From Alteromonadaceae bacterium M269 (GTDB lineage: Bacteria > Pseudomonadota > Gammaproteobacteria > Enterobacterales > Alteromonadaceae): a stretch of DNA of 64,000 bases. Where the stretch lies: positions 372,001 through 436,000 of the forward strand of contig SMNZ01000003.1 of assembly GCA_004353515.1 (NCBI GenBank), in the 5' to 3' direction. Made by a program: the position numbers and the translations under genes. Under the pieces are notes generated by a model. It ran no database searches, had not been told where the DNA came from, and saw only the letters and a list, made by a program, of their open reading frames with translations. Each line of letters begins with the position of its first letter. The first letter of the stretch is position 1. Below are positions 19,544-29,118 of the stretch, one piece after another.

Positions 19544-21199
19544 TTACTGGCGTTTAAATTCTGCCGTTGGTAGCCACTTTGGCCAGTCATCTGAAATGGC
19601 TATGTCGTAACCCACTTCGAAGTACATTTGTGTGTCTTCAACAATACCACCAAAGTCCCAGCTTTCGCGGAACTCGTCGCAGACTTGGTGATAGCATCCA
19701 CGGTCGGTGATATTGGCACGTTTACGATAGGCTGCAGTTTCTTCATCAACAGGAATCGCGCCGCCTTTAGCGTATAGTGCTGGAACTCCTAGTTTGGCAA
19801 AACTGAAATGATCTGAACGGTAATAATAGCCTGCTTCAGGTCTATCTTCTTGTGCCAGATAACGACCTTGCCGAGTGACTGCTTTTTCCAAGTACGTTTC
19901 TAATTCTGATTTACCGAAACCAATCACGGCAACATCTTTCGTTTTACCTAAAAGATTTAAAGCATCCATGTTGATGTTAGCGACAGTTTTATTCAGTGGA
20001 TAAATCGGGTGCTCCGCATAGTACTTAGAACCTAAAAGCCCTTGTTCTTCAGCGGTAACAACTAAGAAACTCAGCGAGCGAGCAGGGCGTTTTTCTAGTT
20101 TCGTAAAGGCATTAGCGATGGACAGCAAAGAAGCCATTCCTGTCGCGTTGTCCCTGGCGCCATTGTATATCTGGTCACCTTCTTTACTTGGATCGGTTCC
20201 TAAATGGTCCCAGTGTGCAGAGTAGATGATATGTTCATCTTTAGCACTCGTTCCGGGTAGCGTTGCGATAACATTATGGCTTTTGGATTTTTCGATTGTG
20301 CTGTTAACGGTAACTGAGGCTGTGATACCCATTGACTTAGAATACGGTCCTTTTATCGCTTTCGCTTTTTCCTGTTCAAAATCTAATCCGGCTTCAGCGA
20401 AGGCTTTCTTCGTGGCGTCAAGAGAAAGCCACCCTTCTACAGCGATACGGCTTTGGCCACCGTCTTCGCTAACCAGCCCGTATTGCGGACCACTCCAACT
20501 ATTTGCTACCACAGTCCAACCGTATGATGCAGGTGCCGTTTCGTGAACAATTAATGCGGCTTCAGCGCCTTGACGGCTTGCCTCTTCATATTTGTAACTC
20601 CAACGACCATAGTAAGTCATTGTCTTACCTTGAAACTTACCGCTATCGGGGTTCTCGAATCCTGGGTCATTAACTAAAATGACAACCGTTTTTCCTTTTA
20701 CATCCAGCCCTTCGTAATCGTTCCAGTTGTATTCTGGGGCATTTACACCATACCCAACGAAAACCAGTTCGGAGTCTTTTAAATCAACACGTTCTTTTTC
20801 TCTGTGTGTCGATGCAACCATATTTTCTTTGTATTCAAGTTGCTGCGAACCGACTCGCATAGTCATGTCTGAATCGGCGACGATTTTTACAAGGTCAACA
20901 GGTTGCAGGTAGCTATTGCCGTTGCCTGGCTCAAGCCCCATTGATTTAAATTTGGAGACTAAATAATCGAGTGTTTTTCTCTCACCAGCAGTTGTTGGCT
21001 GACGGCCTTCGAACTCATCAGAGGAAAGTGTGCGGGTAAAGTCTTTAAGCTCTTCACCACTGATTTGGCTATAAACTTGTTCAAAGTCAGCTTTGGCACT
21101 TTGTGTATTTGTTGGTGAGCTTGAACTGCAAGCCGCCAATAATGTTGCACTCAGCAGCGTATTTGCCAAGAATAAAGGTGTATTATGCATTTTTTTCAT
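19544..21199 (-). CDS. M28-family zinc aminopeptidase, lipoprotein
   Basis: A 551-residue exported peptidase (from ATG 21199). The signal peptide ends in the lipobox LLAAC, so it is probably membrane-anchored on the periplasmic or outer side. A PA-domain-like insert occupies about 130-290. The M28 zinc core follows, with the ligand motifs SAHWDHLG, NGARDNATGMAS and TAEEQGLLGSKYY, and a downstream His in YRSDHFSF. It resembles predicted Zn-dependent M20/M28 exopeptidases of marine bacteria. The in-frame TTG at 21211 is less likely than the ATG. Confidence 0.9.
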   Translation of the reverse strand: MKKMHNTPLFLANTLLSATLLAACSSSSPTNTQSAKADFEQVYSQISGEELKDFTRTLSSDEFEGRQPTTAGERKTLDYLVSKFKSMGLEPGNGNSYLQPVDLVKIVADSDMTMRVGSQQLEYKENMVASTHREKERVDLKDSELVFVGYGVNAPEYNWNDYEGLDVKGKTVVILVNDPGFENPDSGKFQGKTMTYYGRWSYKYEEASRQGAEAALIVHETAPASYGWTVVANSWSGPQYGLVSEDGGQSRIAVEGWLSLDATKKAFAEAGLDFEQEKAKAIKGPYSKSMGITASVTVNSTIEKSKSHNVIATLPGTSAKDEHIIYSAHWDHLGTDPSKEGDQIYNGARDNATGMASLLSIANAFTKLEKRPARSLSFLVVTAEEQGLLGSKYYAEHPIYPLNKTVANINMDALNLLGKTKDVAVIGFGKSELETYLEKAVTRQGRYLAQEDRPEAGYYYRSDHFSFAKLGVPALYAKGGAIPVDEETAAYRKRANITDRGCYHQVCDEFRESWDFGGIVEDTQMYFEVGYDIAISDDWPKWLPTAEFKRQ

Positions 21200-21305
21200 T
21201 GTTGTTCTCAAAATTGCTAGGTTTCGCTGCGTAGCCCGAAGAGCTAATCATGCATCGTTGCCTAAATTTGGGATTATTTTTTTGCATGCAGTATAGAGAA
21301 TTACG

Positions 21306-22142
21306 TTGACTAAAACGAGTGCCTCCCCGTTATCTTCGAAAACCCCGTGTAATCCAGAAAATTTATGGCAACCAGAGCGGTTAGCCCCTGTTTATTTTGA
21401 TGATCTAAGGGAATTGTTTAAGTTAAGTGAGCATGGAAATTGGCCAACACCAAATTGGTTGACCGATGAATTGCGTTCGTATCACAACAATATGACCATT
21501 AGCTTTGAAGCTAACGAAGCCTTTGCTGATGATACACGATACTACGAGCAAATTATCTATGATGATAAACGCGTGCCCACAAGAACAGAGAATTGGCATG
21601 ATCTATTTAACGGCTTGAGTTGGACTTTGTTTCCTGAAACTAAGTTATTGTTGAATCGTCAACATATGGAAGATATTAGTCAGTTTGGGCTGAACCCCAG
21701 GACAAAGCGACGTAATCGCATTACGCATTTTGACGAATGTGGTGTCGTTCTTGCTGTAGCAAATCCGTCAATTGCATCTGCATTAGCAGAGCATCAATGG
21801 ACGGAAGCTTTTTATAACAAGAGAGAAGAATGGGGAACACACATCAGAGCATTTGTCTTCGGACACGCAAACTACGAAATGTTGCTTTCTCCTTTCCTGG
21901 GGCTTACTGCTAAATGGGTGAGCATAGACGTTAACTCAAACTTTTTTAACTTATCTTTAAGTGAACAATATAAGCAACTAGATGGAGAGTTATCAGAGAA
22001 AGTCGATAACGGATTGTTTTCTGATAAGAATGGCTTAAAACCTTTGCCGTTATTGGGAATACCTGGGTGGCATAAGGAAAACTGCCACCCAGAATTTTAC
22101 GATAATACTGACTATTTTCGTCCTAAACGAGGTTCACAATAG
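21306..22142 (+). CDS. DUF3025-family protein
   Basis: A 278-residue cytosolic protein with the conserved blocks of DUF3025: WHDLFNGLSWTLFPETK, RRNRITHFDECGVV and the C-terminal IPGWHKEN. The biochemical role is unknown. No in-frame ATG fits near the beginning, so the start is taken as TTG 21306, which has only a weak ribosome site. The 3' end overlaps the convergent membrane-protein gene by 20 bases. Confidence 0.8.
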   Translation: MTKTSASPLSSKTPCNPENLWQPERLAPVYFDDLRELFKLSEHGNWPTPNWLTDELRSYHNNMTISFEANEAFADDTRYYEQIIYDDKRVPTRTENWHDLFNGLSWTLFPETKLLLNRQHMEDISQFGLNPRTKRRNRITHFDECGVVLAVANPSIASALAEHQWTEAFYNKREEWGTHIRAFVFGHANYEMLLSPFLGLTAKWVSIDVNSNFFNLSLSEQYKQLDGELSEKVDNGLFSDKNGLKPLPLLGIPGWHKENCHPEFYDNTDYFRPKRGSQ

Positions 22143-22827
22143 TCCAGATACCTGCAATCACTGCGTAAGGTAGTATAGCGATAACGTTGGATTTTTTACT
22201 GCCTAAATCTGTCCAACGATTGACTCCAACTGCCGTCAAATAGATTGACCAAACAGAAATTAAGCTAACGTTCTGCAATAAACCAAACCAATCATGCTCT
22301 AAGGGCAATCCAAGTATAAATGCCAGAGATGTTGGCGCTAATATTGCTGGGTTGATTTGTGGATCGCTCGAGAGAGATAGCAAGAGCACTGCAATGATTG
22401 AGTTGATGACGACAGGAAGTGATATCCACCACGCAAAACCAAACCAATCTGTAAAACCATTCACATTTTCTTCATCGCCTTTGGTTGCTAAGTTAAGATA
22501 AAGCGCAATAACTGCACTTGCTAAAATCAAGCCTAGAGGGGCAACGAACGACGCAGTGCGCATACTAGAAAGTGTGATAAAAGCCCTTTGGGTTTCTATT
22601 TCTGCGGGGCTTAAATTAGCCGCTTGCGTACTGATGATGAGCTCTCTGTACCATTCAAAATCGACAGCACCAAAGTACATATAGCTAGGTATAATCGTGG
22701 CGATGGAGATTAAGATAAAAGGTATCCAAGACCAATTCTTCGCATCTTCTAACGCTTCAAAAACACCATTGGGTTTAATCAATACTTGAACACAAGCTTG
22801 AAAAGGGTTCGTGACTGTTGTTGTCAT
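22123..22827 (-). CDS. Yip1-like (YIP1 family) membrane protein
   Basis: This 234-residue protein has an N-terminal amphipathic part (NPFQACVQVLIKPNGVFEALED) typical of bacterial YIP1/DUF1282-like proteins and five to six membrane segments. No catalytic motif can be seen. Bacterial members have no clear function. It is convergent with the DUF3025 gene. Confidence 0.7.
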   Translation of the reverse strand: MTTTVTNPFQACVQVLIKPNGVFEALEDAKNWSWIPFILISIATIIPSYMYFGAVDFEWYRELIISTQAANLSPAEIETQRAFITLSSMRTASFVAPLGLILASAVIALYLNLATKGDEENVNGFTDWFGFAWWISLPVVINSIIAVLLLSLSSDPQINPAILAPTSLAFILGLPLEHDWFGLLQNVSLISVWSIYLTAVGVNRWTDLGSKKSNVIAILPYAVIAGIWTIVNLV

Positions 22828-23038
22828 TCTTTTTCATTCCATTAAGTTAAAACTGCTGTTTGGGTTATTAGTCCAAAGTGCAGCAATATTCTTACATAGT
22901 TTCTGATAAATAAAGCCGAATAACTAAATACTCTCTAATTACCAGTTCGAAATAATTCGCTTGAATTGTAACCTATTGTTCGCTATAAGTAACCCTAAGG
23001 TGTCATTTTGGGTGCTTTAGGTACCTTTTGGAGAGTAT

Positions 23039-23494
23039 GTGAATTCTAAAATTAGTACCGATCCTGCTGAGGCGGTTGATGTTTTTATCAATCGAGTTGC
23101 TTTCGTTATGTTGATGATGTCGTTGAGTTTTTCGCTGACAGCTGGGCAGTTTTTAGTGAGTCAATCTGCTGCTGATACGATGAATAATGTGCAGACTATT
23201 GTGATGTTGATCGCGGGCCTTTCAATAATCCCTAGCTTTTGGAAGCTTAAAGTCAGCGGTGCAAGCGATCTTTTAGTCGGTGATAGTTATATAGTTGCTG
23301 TGTTCAAGAGAGCATCTGTTAAGGCTTTTACCTTGACTTATGCCTTCTTAATATTTGCGGAAATCTCAGCTCGGGAAGCTTGGTTTGAAGTTCCTGCTGA
23401 GTTCTACCTAAGCGGGGCTTTGGCATTTACTACAGCTGCTTTTAGTATCGCTTTTTATATTTTTAATCGCTCTGATTCAGAGATAAGCGACTAA
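23039..23494 (+). CDS. Small four-helix membrane protein paired with an XRE regulator
   Basis: A 151-residue protein with four hydrophobic segments (about 18-38, 50-66, 90-110 and 120-140). The start is GTG 23039 with GGAG five bases upstream. It is followed 29 bases later by a compact XRE regulator. Small integral membrane proteins next to short HTH_3 regulators and an ABC-2 exporter are a recurrent arrangement, but no function is established for this one. Confidence 0.75.
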   Translation: MNSKISTDPAEAVDVFINRVAFVMLMMSLSFSLTAGQFLVSQSAADTMNNVQTIVMLIAGLSIIPSFWKLKVSGASDLLVGDSYIVAVFKRASVKAFTLTYAFLIFAEISAREAWFEVPAEFYLSGALAFTTAAFSIAFYIFNRSDSEISD

Positions 23495-23523
23495 TTTAAC
23501 AACAAGGCAGTTGAAGAGAATCA

Positions 23524-23733
23524 ATGACACATAAGTTAGAAAACAGAATCAGAGTTTTTAGAGCCGAACACAAATTAAGTCAAAGTGAATTGGCAGAGAA
23601 AATAGGCGTATCACGGAAGACAATCAGTACGATAGAAGTGGGTAAATTTGTTCCTTCGACTGTTATTGCGCTCAAACTTGCTGAACTATTTGAAGTGCCA
23701 GTAGAAGATATTTTTTCCCTTATTAAAGAATAA
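23524..23733 (+). CDS. Short XRE/Cro-type HTH regulator
   Basis: This 69-residue protein is almost entirely an HTH_3 domain: RVFRAEHKLSQSELAEKIGV, then SRKTISTIEVGKFVPS, ending with the VEDIFSLIKE helix. It matches the family of compact regulators located beside small membrane proteins. It lies between the four-helix protein and the ABC exporter and probably regulates one or both. Confidence 0.9.
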   Translation: MTHKLENRIRVFRAEHKLSQSELAEKIGVSRKTISTIEVGKFVPSTVIALKLAELFEVPVEDIFSLIKE

Positions 23734-23771
23734 GTTAAATGACTTTTCATCACTTTCTTAAAGAGAAATTT

Positions 23772-23843
23772 ATGGAAACTGTAATAAAAATGATCCACCT
23801 CGGACTAGGTACAAAAACAACGAAGGAGAAGGAAGGCTTATGA
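23772..23843 (+). CDS. Possible 23-residue leader peptide before the ABC exporter
   Basis: A short ORF starts at ATG 23772, preceded by AAAGAGAAA, and reads METVIKMIHLGLGTKTTKEKEGL. Its TGA overlaps the ATG of the exporter ATPase gene (ATGA). The overlap suggests translational coupling, but coding potential cannot be judged at this length. It may be chance. Confidence 0.3.
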   Translation: METVIKMIHLGLGTKTTKEKEGL

Positions 23844-24652
23844 TTGAAGTTAAGCAGCTGTCTAAGAAGTTTGCAGTAGAAAACCCTAAAAAGCTCACTG
23901 AACAAGAGCGCCAAGATCCTAGATTGAAAGGTCGTTTCTTTCAATCTGTATTGGATGTGAGTTTCCAGTGTGCACCAGGTCAAGTACTTGGATTGTTAGG
24001 ACCTAATGGAGCAGGTAAAACAACCACCCTACGTATGCTATCTACCGCGTTACAGCCTGACGGCGGACAAGTGTTGGTCAATGGCGTTGATGTATTGGAA
24101 AAGCCGTTGGTAGCAAGGCAGAAGTTAGGCTTTTTGTCTGGTTCTACAGGGCTTTATGGCCGGTTGACTGGACGTGAGAATATCGAATACTTCGGAAAGC
24201 TTCACGGTTTGGATAACGAAACGACACGCCAGCGTATTAAGGAACTTTCAGTATTGTTAGATATGGAGAGCTTTCTTGATAGGCGAAGTGAGAGCTATTC
24301 GACAGGGATGAAACAAAAGGCGTCTATTGCTCGTGCAGTTATTCATAAGCCTGAAGTTGTGATTTTAGATGAACCAACGACTGGCTTGGATATTATGGCA
24401 ACGCAAACGGTATTGCAGTTTATTAAGCGACTAACCGAAGATGGCGTTCCTGTTATTTTCTCTACTCACCATTTGGATGAAGTCTCAGAATTGTGCAGTC
24501 ACGTTACTGTGATAGACCAAGGCGAAACACGCTTTAACGGGGATATCGATGCATTCCGTGCACTTGCTGATAACTCGCTAAACGACTCGTTCTTGTCTGT
24601 ATTAGCTGACCAATCAGCAAATACCGTTTCTTCTTCAACCGTTGCTGCTTAA
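23840..24652 (+). CDS. ABC exporter ATP-binding protein (NatA-like)
   Basis: This 270-residue ATPase has Walker A GPNGAGKTTT (about 54-63), the signature YSTGMKQKASIARA, and Walker B VVILDEPTTGLD with the switch His in STHHLDE. The sequence type matches NatA/CcmA-like ATPases that pair with ABC-2 permeases exporting Na+, drugs or lipids. An insertion PKKLTEQERQDPRLKGRFFQ lies between the first strands. It is followed 11 bases later by its permease. Confidence 0.93.
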   Translation: MIEVKQLSKKFAVENPKKLTEQERQDPRLKGRFFQSVLDVSFQCAPGQVLGLLGPNGAGKTTTLRMLSTALQPDGGQVLVNGVDVLEKPLVARQKLGFLSGSTGLYGRLTGRENIEYFGKLHGLDNETTRQRIKELSVLLDMESFLDRRSESYSTGMKQKASIARAVIHKPEVVILDEPTTGLDIMATQTVLQFIKRLTEDGVPVIFSTHHLDEVSELCSHVTVIDQGETRFNGDIDAFRALADNSLNDSFLSVLADQSANTVSSSTVAA

Positions 24653-24663
24653 GGATATTGATT

Positions 24664-25857
24664 ATGTGGTTAGTTTTTCAAAAAGAAATCAAAGAGTTGC
24701 TACGTGATCGCCGAGCATTGTTTTTCATGATTGCATTGCCGCTGTTATTGTTCCCAGCGATTTTTGGGATTATCGGTTACTTCTCCGCGAAGGCAGTGTC
24801 AGATGCAGATTCTAAAGTTTTGAACTACGGAATTGTTGGGGAGCAGTATGCGCCTGATTTGGCATCAAGGTTGGAGGCTACTGAAGGCTTTGATGTATTC
24901 AGCATTCCAAGTGGGGCTGATTTTAACCAGCATATCAAACAGGGTGATGTAGATTTCGTTTTAGTTGTTCCTGATAATTACAATCAGGGTAGTGATTTGA
25001 GAGAGCAGGTTAAAGTTGAACTTCATCTTAACGATGCATCATTAAACTCCGTTTTTAAGCGAGTTAACGATATTGTTGAAGAATTATCTAAGAGCCGCCA
25101 AGACAGGGCATTTGCTTTATTAAATATCGGAGAAACTCGTCAAGAAGCTATACTCAAGCCAATTGTACTCGAGAAAATTGATACAGCGGATAAACGTGAA
25201 AGCTTGGGTGAATCTATCGGTGGAATGGTTCCTTATGTGGTGTTTCTGTTGTGTCTGGCTGGAGGTATGTTTCCTGCCAATGACATTGGCGCAGGAGAGA
25301 AGGAGCGCGGTACGCTAGAGACGCTACTGATATCACCAATTGAAAGAACGCAGATTATCCTTGGGAAATTCATGACGATTGGCGTTGCAGGCATAACGAC
25401 AGCACTCATTACCATATCGAGTATGGCGATTTGGGGGATTGTACTGAGTCAAGGTATGGCGATCGAATCTGTTGCTGAGTTTATGGGGCAGATTGGTGGC
25501 TTAGACTTTGTACTTATGTTCTTGATGCTTATTCCTGTCGCTGGCATATTTGCAGCTCTTTTATTAACGCTGTCTATGTACGCTCGCAGTGTTAAGGAAG
25601 CGCAAAGCTATATGGGAAGCCTTAACTTCGTGGTGATTGTTCCTGTCGTACTAGCGATTCTGCCTGGTATTGATTTAGACGGGGGTTGGGCTTGGGTGCC
25701 ATTGACCAATGTTGCGTTGGCAATCAAAGAGCTTATTAAAGGGACAATGGATTACTTCGCACTCATTGCTATCTTCGGTTCCACCGTTGTGATTGCTGGG
25801 GCATTATTGGCGTTCTGCGTTTACTGGAGTAAACAAGAGAAAGTCTTGTTTAGGTAA
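24664..25857 (+). CDS. ABC-2-type exporter permease (NatB-like)
   Basis: A 397-residue permease from ATG 24664 (AAGGA at 24651-24655). One N-terminal membrane helix (about 20-42), a large extracytoplasmic domain (45-180), then five or six helices with the ABC-2 signature DIGAGEKERGTLETLLISPI. It matches the NatB/YhaP fold. It forms the exporter with the ATPase immediately upstream. The substrate is unknown. Confidence 0.92.
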   Translation: MWLVFQKEIKELLRDRRALFFMIALPLLLFPAIFGIIGYFSAKAVSDADSKVLNYGIVGEQYAPDLASRLEATEGFDVFSIPSGADFNQHIKQGDVDFVLVVPDNYNQGSDLREQVKVELHLNDASLNSVFKRVNDIVEELSKSRQDRAFALLNIGETRQEAILKPIVLEKIDTADKRESLGESIGGMVPYVVFLLCLAGGMFPANDIGAGEKERGTLETLLISPIERTQIILGKFMTIGVAGITTALITISSMAIWGIVLSQGMAIESVAEFMGQIGGLDFVLMFLMLIPVAGIFAALLLTLSMYARSVKEAQSYMGSLNFVVIVPVVLAILPGIDLDGGWAWVPLTNVALAIKELIKGTMDYFALIAIFGSTVVIAGALLAFCVYWSKQEKVLFR

Positions 25858-25896
25858 GACTTACAGTATCTCCTGTTAAGAGAAGTGAGGCCTACT

Positions 25897-25929
25897 AAAA
25901 GCCAGTTGTAATGAACAACTGGCTTTTTT
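25897..25929 (+). terminator. Rho-independent terminator after the ABC exporter
   Basis: GCCAGTTGT (25901-25909) pairs with ACAACTGGC (25915-25923) around a 5-nt loop, followed by T6. It lies 44 bases after the permease stop. Confidence 0.92.
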
Positions 25930-25988
25930 AATGAACTCTAATGCTTAAAACTTTTGATATTCCGAATGGTGTTGTCGATAGCAGTTTT

Positions 25989-26129
25989 TTACTCGGCGAA
26001 ATCATCTGAAGATTTTGTCTTTGAAGAATCCATCCATTGATTTACTTTGTTCTTTGCCTTAACAAATAAATCCTTCCAAAATTCGTGAAAAGCAGCACCT
26101 AATACAATACCTATAATTAATTCCAGCAT
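25989..26129 (-). CDS. 46-residue small membrane protein
   Basis: This short ORF reads MLELIIGIVLGAAFHEFW, then a basic helix (KDLFVKAKNKVNQWMD), then an acidic Ser/Asp-rich end. The N-terminal 16 residues form a membrane-spanning or amphipathic helix. The ribosome site AGGAAA sits 6 bases before the ATG, which supports real translation. I know no named family. It stands alone between the exporter terminator and mltD. Confidence 0.6.
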   Translation of the reverse strand: MLELIIGIVLGAAFHEFWKDLFVKAKNKVNQWMDSSKTKSSDDFAE

Positions 26130-26334
26130 AATATTTCCTATTTCTCAGTAAGACACTAAAACAAAGCAGTCTTTATGCCAATGCTTAACCTATTGATTAT
26201 TATGGATTTCTTATTTTAGTTAATATGAAGTTTGCTTATGACTTCGTCAACTTAGTCGTTTGTTGGCGAAATTCAAAATAACCACTTCTGTCGGTGGTGA
26301 TTTAAAGTTATTACTAATAAAGAAGTGAGTAAAA

Positions 26335-26360
26335 CAACCCTACTCACTTGAGTAGGGTTG
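26335..26360 (-). terminator. Rho-independent terminator after mltD
   Basis: An 11-bp stem, CAACCCTACTC paired with GAGTAGGGTTG, with a 4-nt loop. On the minus strand it is followed by TTTTA, 12 bases after the mltD stop. Confidence 0.85.
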
Positions 26361-26371
26361 GCAGGAGAAAA

Positions 26372-28036
26372 TTAGGTTCTTGTGACGTCAACAAATATCT
26401 TAAGCTTTTGTCCAGGTTGTAAGTACTTCTTACGGTTCAGCTGGTTCCATTTCTCTATATCTGAAATCTGTACTTTAAAGCGGCTTGCTATACGAGCAAG
26501 AGAATCGCCGTTGCGAACGGTGTAAGTCAACGAGCGCATAACCGCATTGCTGGTCTGCTGTTCAGAAACTTGATTTACCCAAACAACGAGTTTCTTACCA
26601 GGTTTAAGCGGATCCGTTGGCGCCATGCCATTCCATTTGGCGAGGCTGCGTAAATTAACTTTGTATTCGCGACTGATATCCCAAAGTGTATCGCCTGATG
26701 CAACAGTTCGAGTGAGTTTATGCGCACCTCTTGGCTTTGATTGCGTCGAAGCTAAACGTTGATCGCTGGATAGGGAATAACTATCCAACGACTTTAAAGC
26801 AACAGGAATGAGCAAGTATTTACCAGCACGAATAACATTCCCTTTAATGTCATTCATCGTTCTTATAACGTCGACACTTGTATGATATTGCTTAGCTAGC
26901 TTAAGCAGGCTGTCACCATTTTTGACCTTATGACGAACCCAATTCAGCCTTTTCTTATCGTCTATTTCATCTAAAGACTGCTTAAATTGTGGTGCTTTAT
27001 CAACTGGTAAAAGTAGACGATGTGGCCCTTTAGGATCGGTCGCCCAGCGATTGAAAGCGGGATTTAACGCGTGTAGCTCTTCAACAGTCAATCCTGCTAA
27101 ATCAGCAGCTAATGCTAGGTCAATCTGAGAGCCAATATCTACAATTTCGACTTGAGGCTTGTTGTCTATTTTAGGCCATGCGAATTCGAGCTCTTCACTG
27201 CGAGCTAACATATCTGCAAGCGCTAGCAACTTAGGTACATAAGCTCGAGTTTCTCTGGGTAAATCCAAAGACCAAAAATCTGTGGGCTTACCTGCGGCTT
27301 TGTTTTTACGGATAGCTCGCTGTACACGTCCTTCTCCGCTGTTGTATGCAGCGGTTGCGTGTAACCAGTCGCCATCAAACATCTTGTGTAGGTATTTGAG
27401 ATAAGCGATAGCACCTTGTGTTGCTGCGTAAACATCTCGTCTTCCGTCGTACCACCAGTTTTGCTTCATGCCAAAGCGTTTACCCGTGCCCGGCACGAAT
27501 TGCCACACACCAGACGCTCGACCATGAGAATAGGCAAAAGGATCAAATGCACTTTCAACTATTGGCAGTAGGGCAAACTCCAGCGGCATACCCTGACGCT
27601 CAATTTCTTCAACAATCATGTGGTAGAAAGGAGAAGCTCTATTAGCGACTCGTTTCATGTAACTGGGGTTTTTAAGATACCAGCGTTGCTGCGCCCGAAT
27701 TCGTTTATTGTCGGGGATCTCAAAGTAAAGCTGGTTTTTAATACGTAGCCAGAGATCTTCCTCATCAGCAGGTAATACTTCAACGACAGCTTCTTCTACT
27801 GTTTCAGTTTGTATTGATACCGGGAGAGTAGCGACTTCTGTCGTTGTTTCCTCATCATAAGATTCTTGGCAATGATCTTGTGCGAGATAAGAGCCGTGTT
27901 CATCGAAACAGGGCTGTACGACAGGGCTTTCTTCCTTTACCGTATTTTCCGCTACTTCTTGCTCATTTTTTGTGGGTGTTAATTGGCATGCGCTCAGTAA
28001 AACTGTACTGAGAAAAGGTAAATAAAGTCGCTTCAT
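26372..28036 (-). CDS. mltD: MltD-type membrane-bound lytic murein transglycosylase with three LysM domains
   Basis: MltD cleaves peptidoglycan glycan strands to anhydromuropeptides and acts from the outer membrane. The 554-residue product is a lipoprotein (MKRLYLPFLSTVLLSAC). The SLT domain shows LLPIVESAFDPFAYS with the catalytic Glu of the VES motif, SGVWQFVPGTGKRFG, and the later TAAYNSGEGRV. Three C-terminal LysM repeats (VKNGDSLLKLA, VASGDTLWDIS and VRNGDSLARIA) bind peptidoglycan; E. coli MltD has two. It lies next to gloB as in many gammaproteobacteria. Confidence 0.95.
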   Translation of the reverse strand: MKRLYLPFLSTVLLSACQLTPTKNEQEVAENTVKEESPVVQPCFDEHGSYLAQDHCQESYDEETTTEVATLPVSIQTETVEEAVVEVLPADEEDLWLRIKNQLYFEIPDNKRIRAQQRWYLKNPSYMKRVANRASPFYHMIVEEIERQGMPLEFALLPIVESAFDPFAYSHGRASGVWQFVPGTGKRFGMKQNWWYDGRRDVYAATQGAIAYLKYLHKMFDGDWLHATAAYNSGEGRVQRAIRKNKAAGKPTDFWSLDLPRETRAYVPKLLALADMLARSEELEFAWPKIDNKPQVEIVDIGSQIDLALAADLAGLTVEELHALNPAFNRWATDPKGPHRLLLPVDKAPQFKQSLDEIDDKKRLNWVRHKVKNGDSLLKLAKQYHTSVDVIRTMNDIKGNVIRAGKYLLIPVALKSLDSYSLSSDQRLASTQSKPRGAHKLTRTVASGDTLWDISREYKVNLRSLAKWNGMAPTDPLKPGKKLVVWVNQVSEQQTSNAVMRSLTYTVRNGDSLARIASRFKVQISDIEKWNQLNRKKYLQPGQKLKIFVDVTRT

Positions 28037-28176
28037 ACGTGCTTTCGGAATCCGTTAAGTACTTTGTTAAATTTATGTTATTTCATTTTAGGGGCTGTAG
28101 GCCTTTGCTGTCCACAGTATTCGTCAGAAAGGCCTTGTTATACACTGAATCCTCTTCGAAGATGACGGGCATAACG

Positions 28177-28956
28177 CTAAAAGTGATCTTTCCAACGCCT
28201 TAATTCCGTGAACACATCTAGGCTCTCATGCACATTTCTAGCAAGCTTCTCGGAGAGCGTTTTCTGAATTTCTTCTGAAGACGTGCGTAAAAATGGGTTG
28301 ATAGCCAATTGTTCTTCAATTGTTGACGGCAAGGTAGGAGTGTCCGCTTTACGTTGACCTTGAGCCCATTCTTGATAGCGTTGTAAATCCTGATTATTGG
28401 GCTCTGCGGCGAGAGCAAAGCTGACGTTAGCTAAGGTGTATTCATGTGTGCAGTAAACTTTTGTATCACTCGGTAGATCAGTTAAACGCGAGAGGGAATG
28501 TTGCATTTGCTCTGGTGATCCTTCGAATAGGCGTCCACACCCAGCAGAGAATAAAGTATCTCCACAGAAAAGCCCTAAGTCACCGTAAAATGCAATGTGG
28601 TCTTTGGTATGCCCAGGTAGCATCAGCACTCTGAAGCTCGTGTTAAGGCTGGGTATGTCGACTTGGTCGCCATCAGTTACTTTGTGTGTGACATAAGGAA
28701 TACGGGAACTATCGATTCCTATCACTCTAATGTCAGGAAAGTTTTTAACTAACTCTTTAACGCCACCTGTATGGTCGGGGTGGTGATGTGTAATAAGAAT
28801 ATCTGTTAACGTCAGTTGGTGTTTTTCGACATAATCTAAAACAGGCGTTGCATCGCCCGGATCGACCACAATGCAGGCATTTTCTTGTTGCATGCACCAA
28901 ATATAATTGTCCTGAAAGGCAGGAATAGGGACTATGTTGACTGGTTTTTCACTCAT
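28177..28956 (-). CDS. gloB: GloB, hydroxyacylglutathione hydrolase (glyoxalase II)
   Basis: GloB hydrolyses S-lactoylglutathione to lactate and glutathione, completing methylglyoxal detoxification. The 259-residue product (from ATG 28956; an in-frame GTG at 28971 is less likely) has the metallo-beta-lactamase motif THHHPDH at residues 56-62 that binds two metal ions, followed by LPGHTKDH and CGDTLFSAGCGRLFEG. The C-terminal glyoxalase II substrate domain follows. It has the conserved neighbours mltD and a yafS-like methyltransferase. Confidence 0.95.
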   Translation of the reverse strand: MSEKPVNIVPIPAFQDNYIWCMQQENACIVVDPGDATPVLDYVEKHQLTLTDILITHHHPDHTGGVKELVKNFPDIRVIGIDSSRIPYVTHKVTDGDQVDIPSLNTSFRVLMLPGHTKDHIAFYGDLGLFCGDTLFSAGCGRLFEGSPEQMQHSLSRLTDLPSDTKVYCTHEYTLANVSFALAAEPNNQDLQRYQEWAQGQRKADTPTLPSTIEEQLAINPFLRTSSEEIQKTLSEKLARNVHESLDVFTELRRWKDHF

Positions 28957-29118
28957 GTTTGTAACTATCACTTGCAGGGTGACTTCGTTTAAGAAGACAA
29001 TGATAAATAGAATGCTTTGACCTTAACTCATTGGATTTTGTTCAACCCAAAGTTAATCAGCTAAGCTTAACACTGGTTTAGTATATTTTAATGTACCACA
29101 TCTGCTAAATGTATTTTT

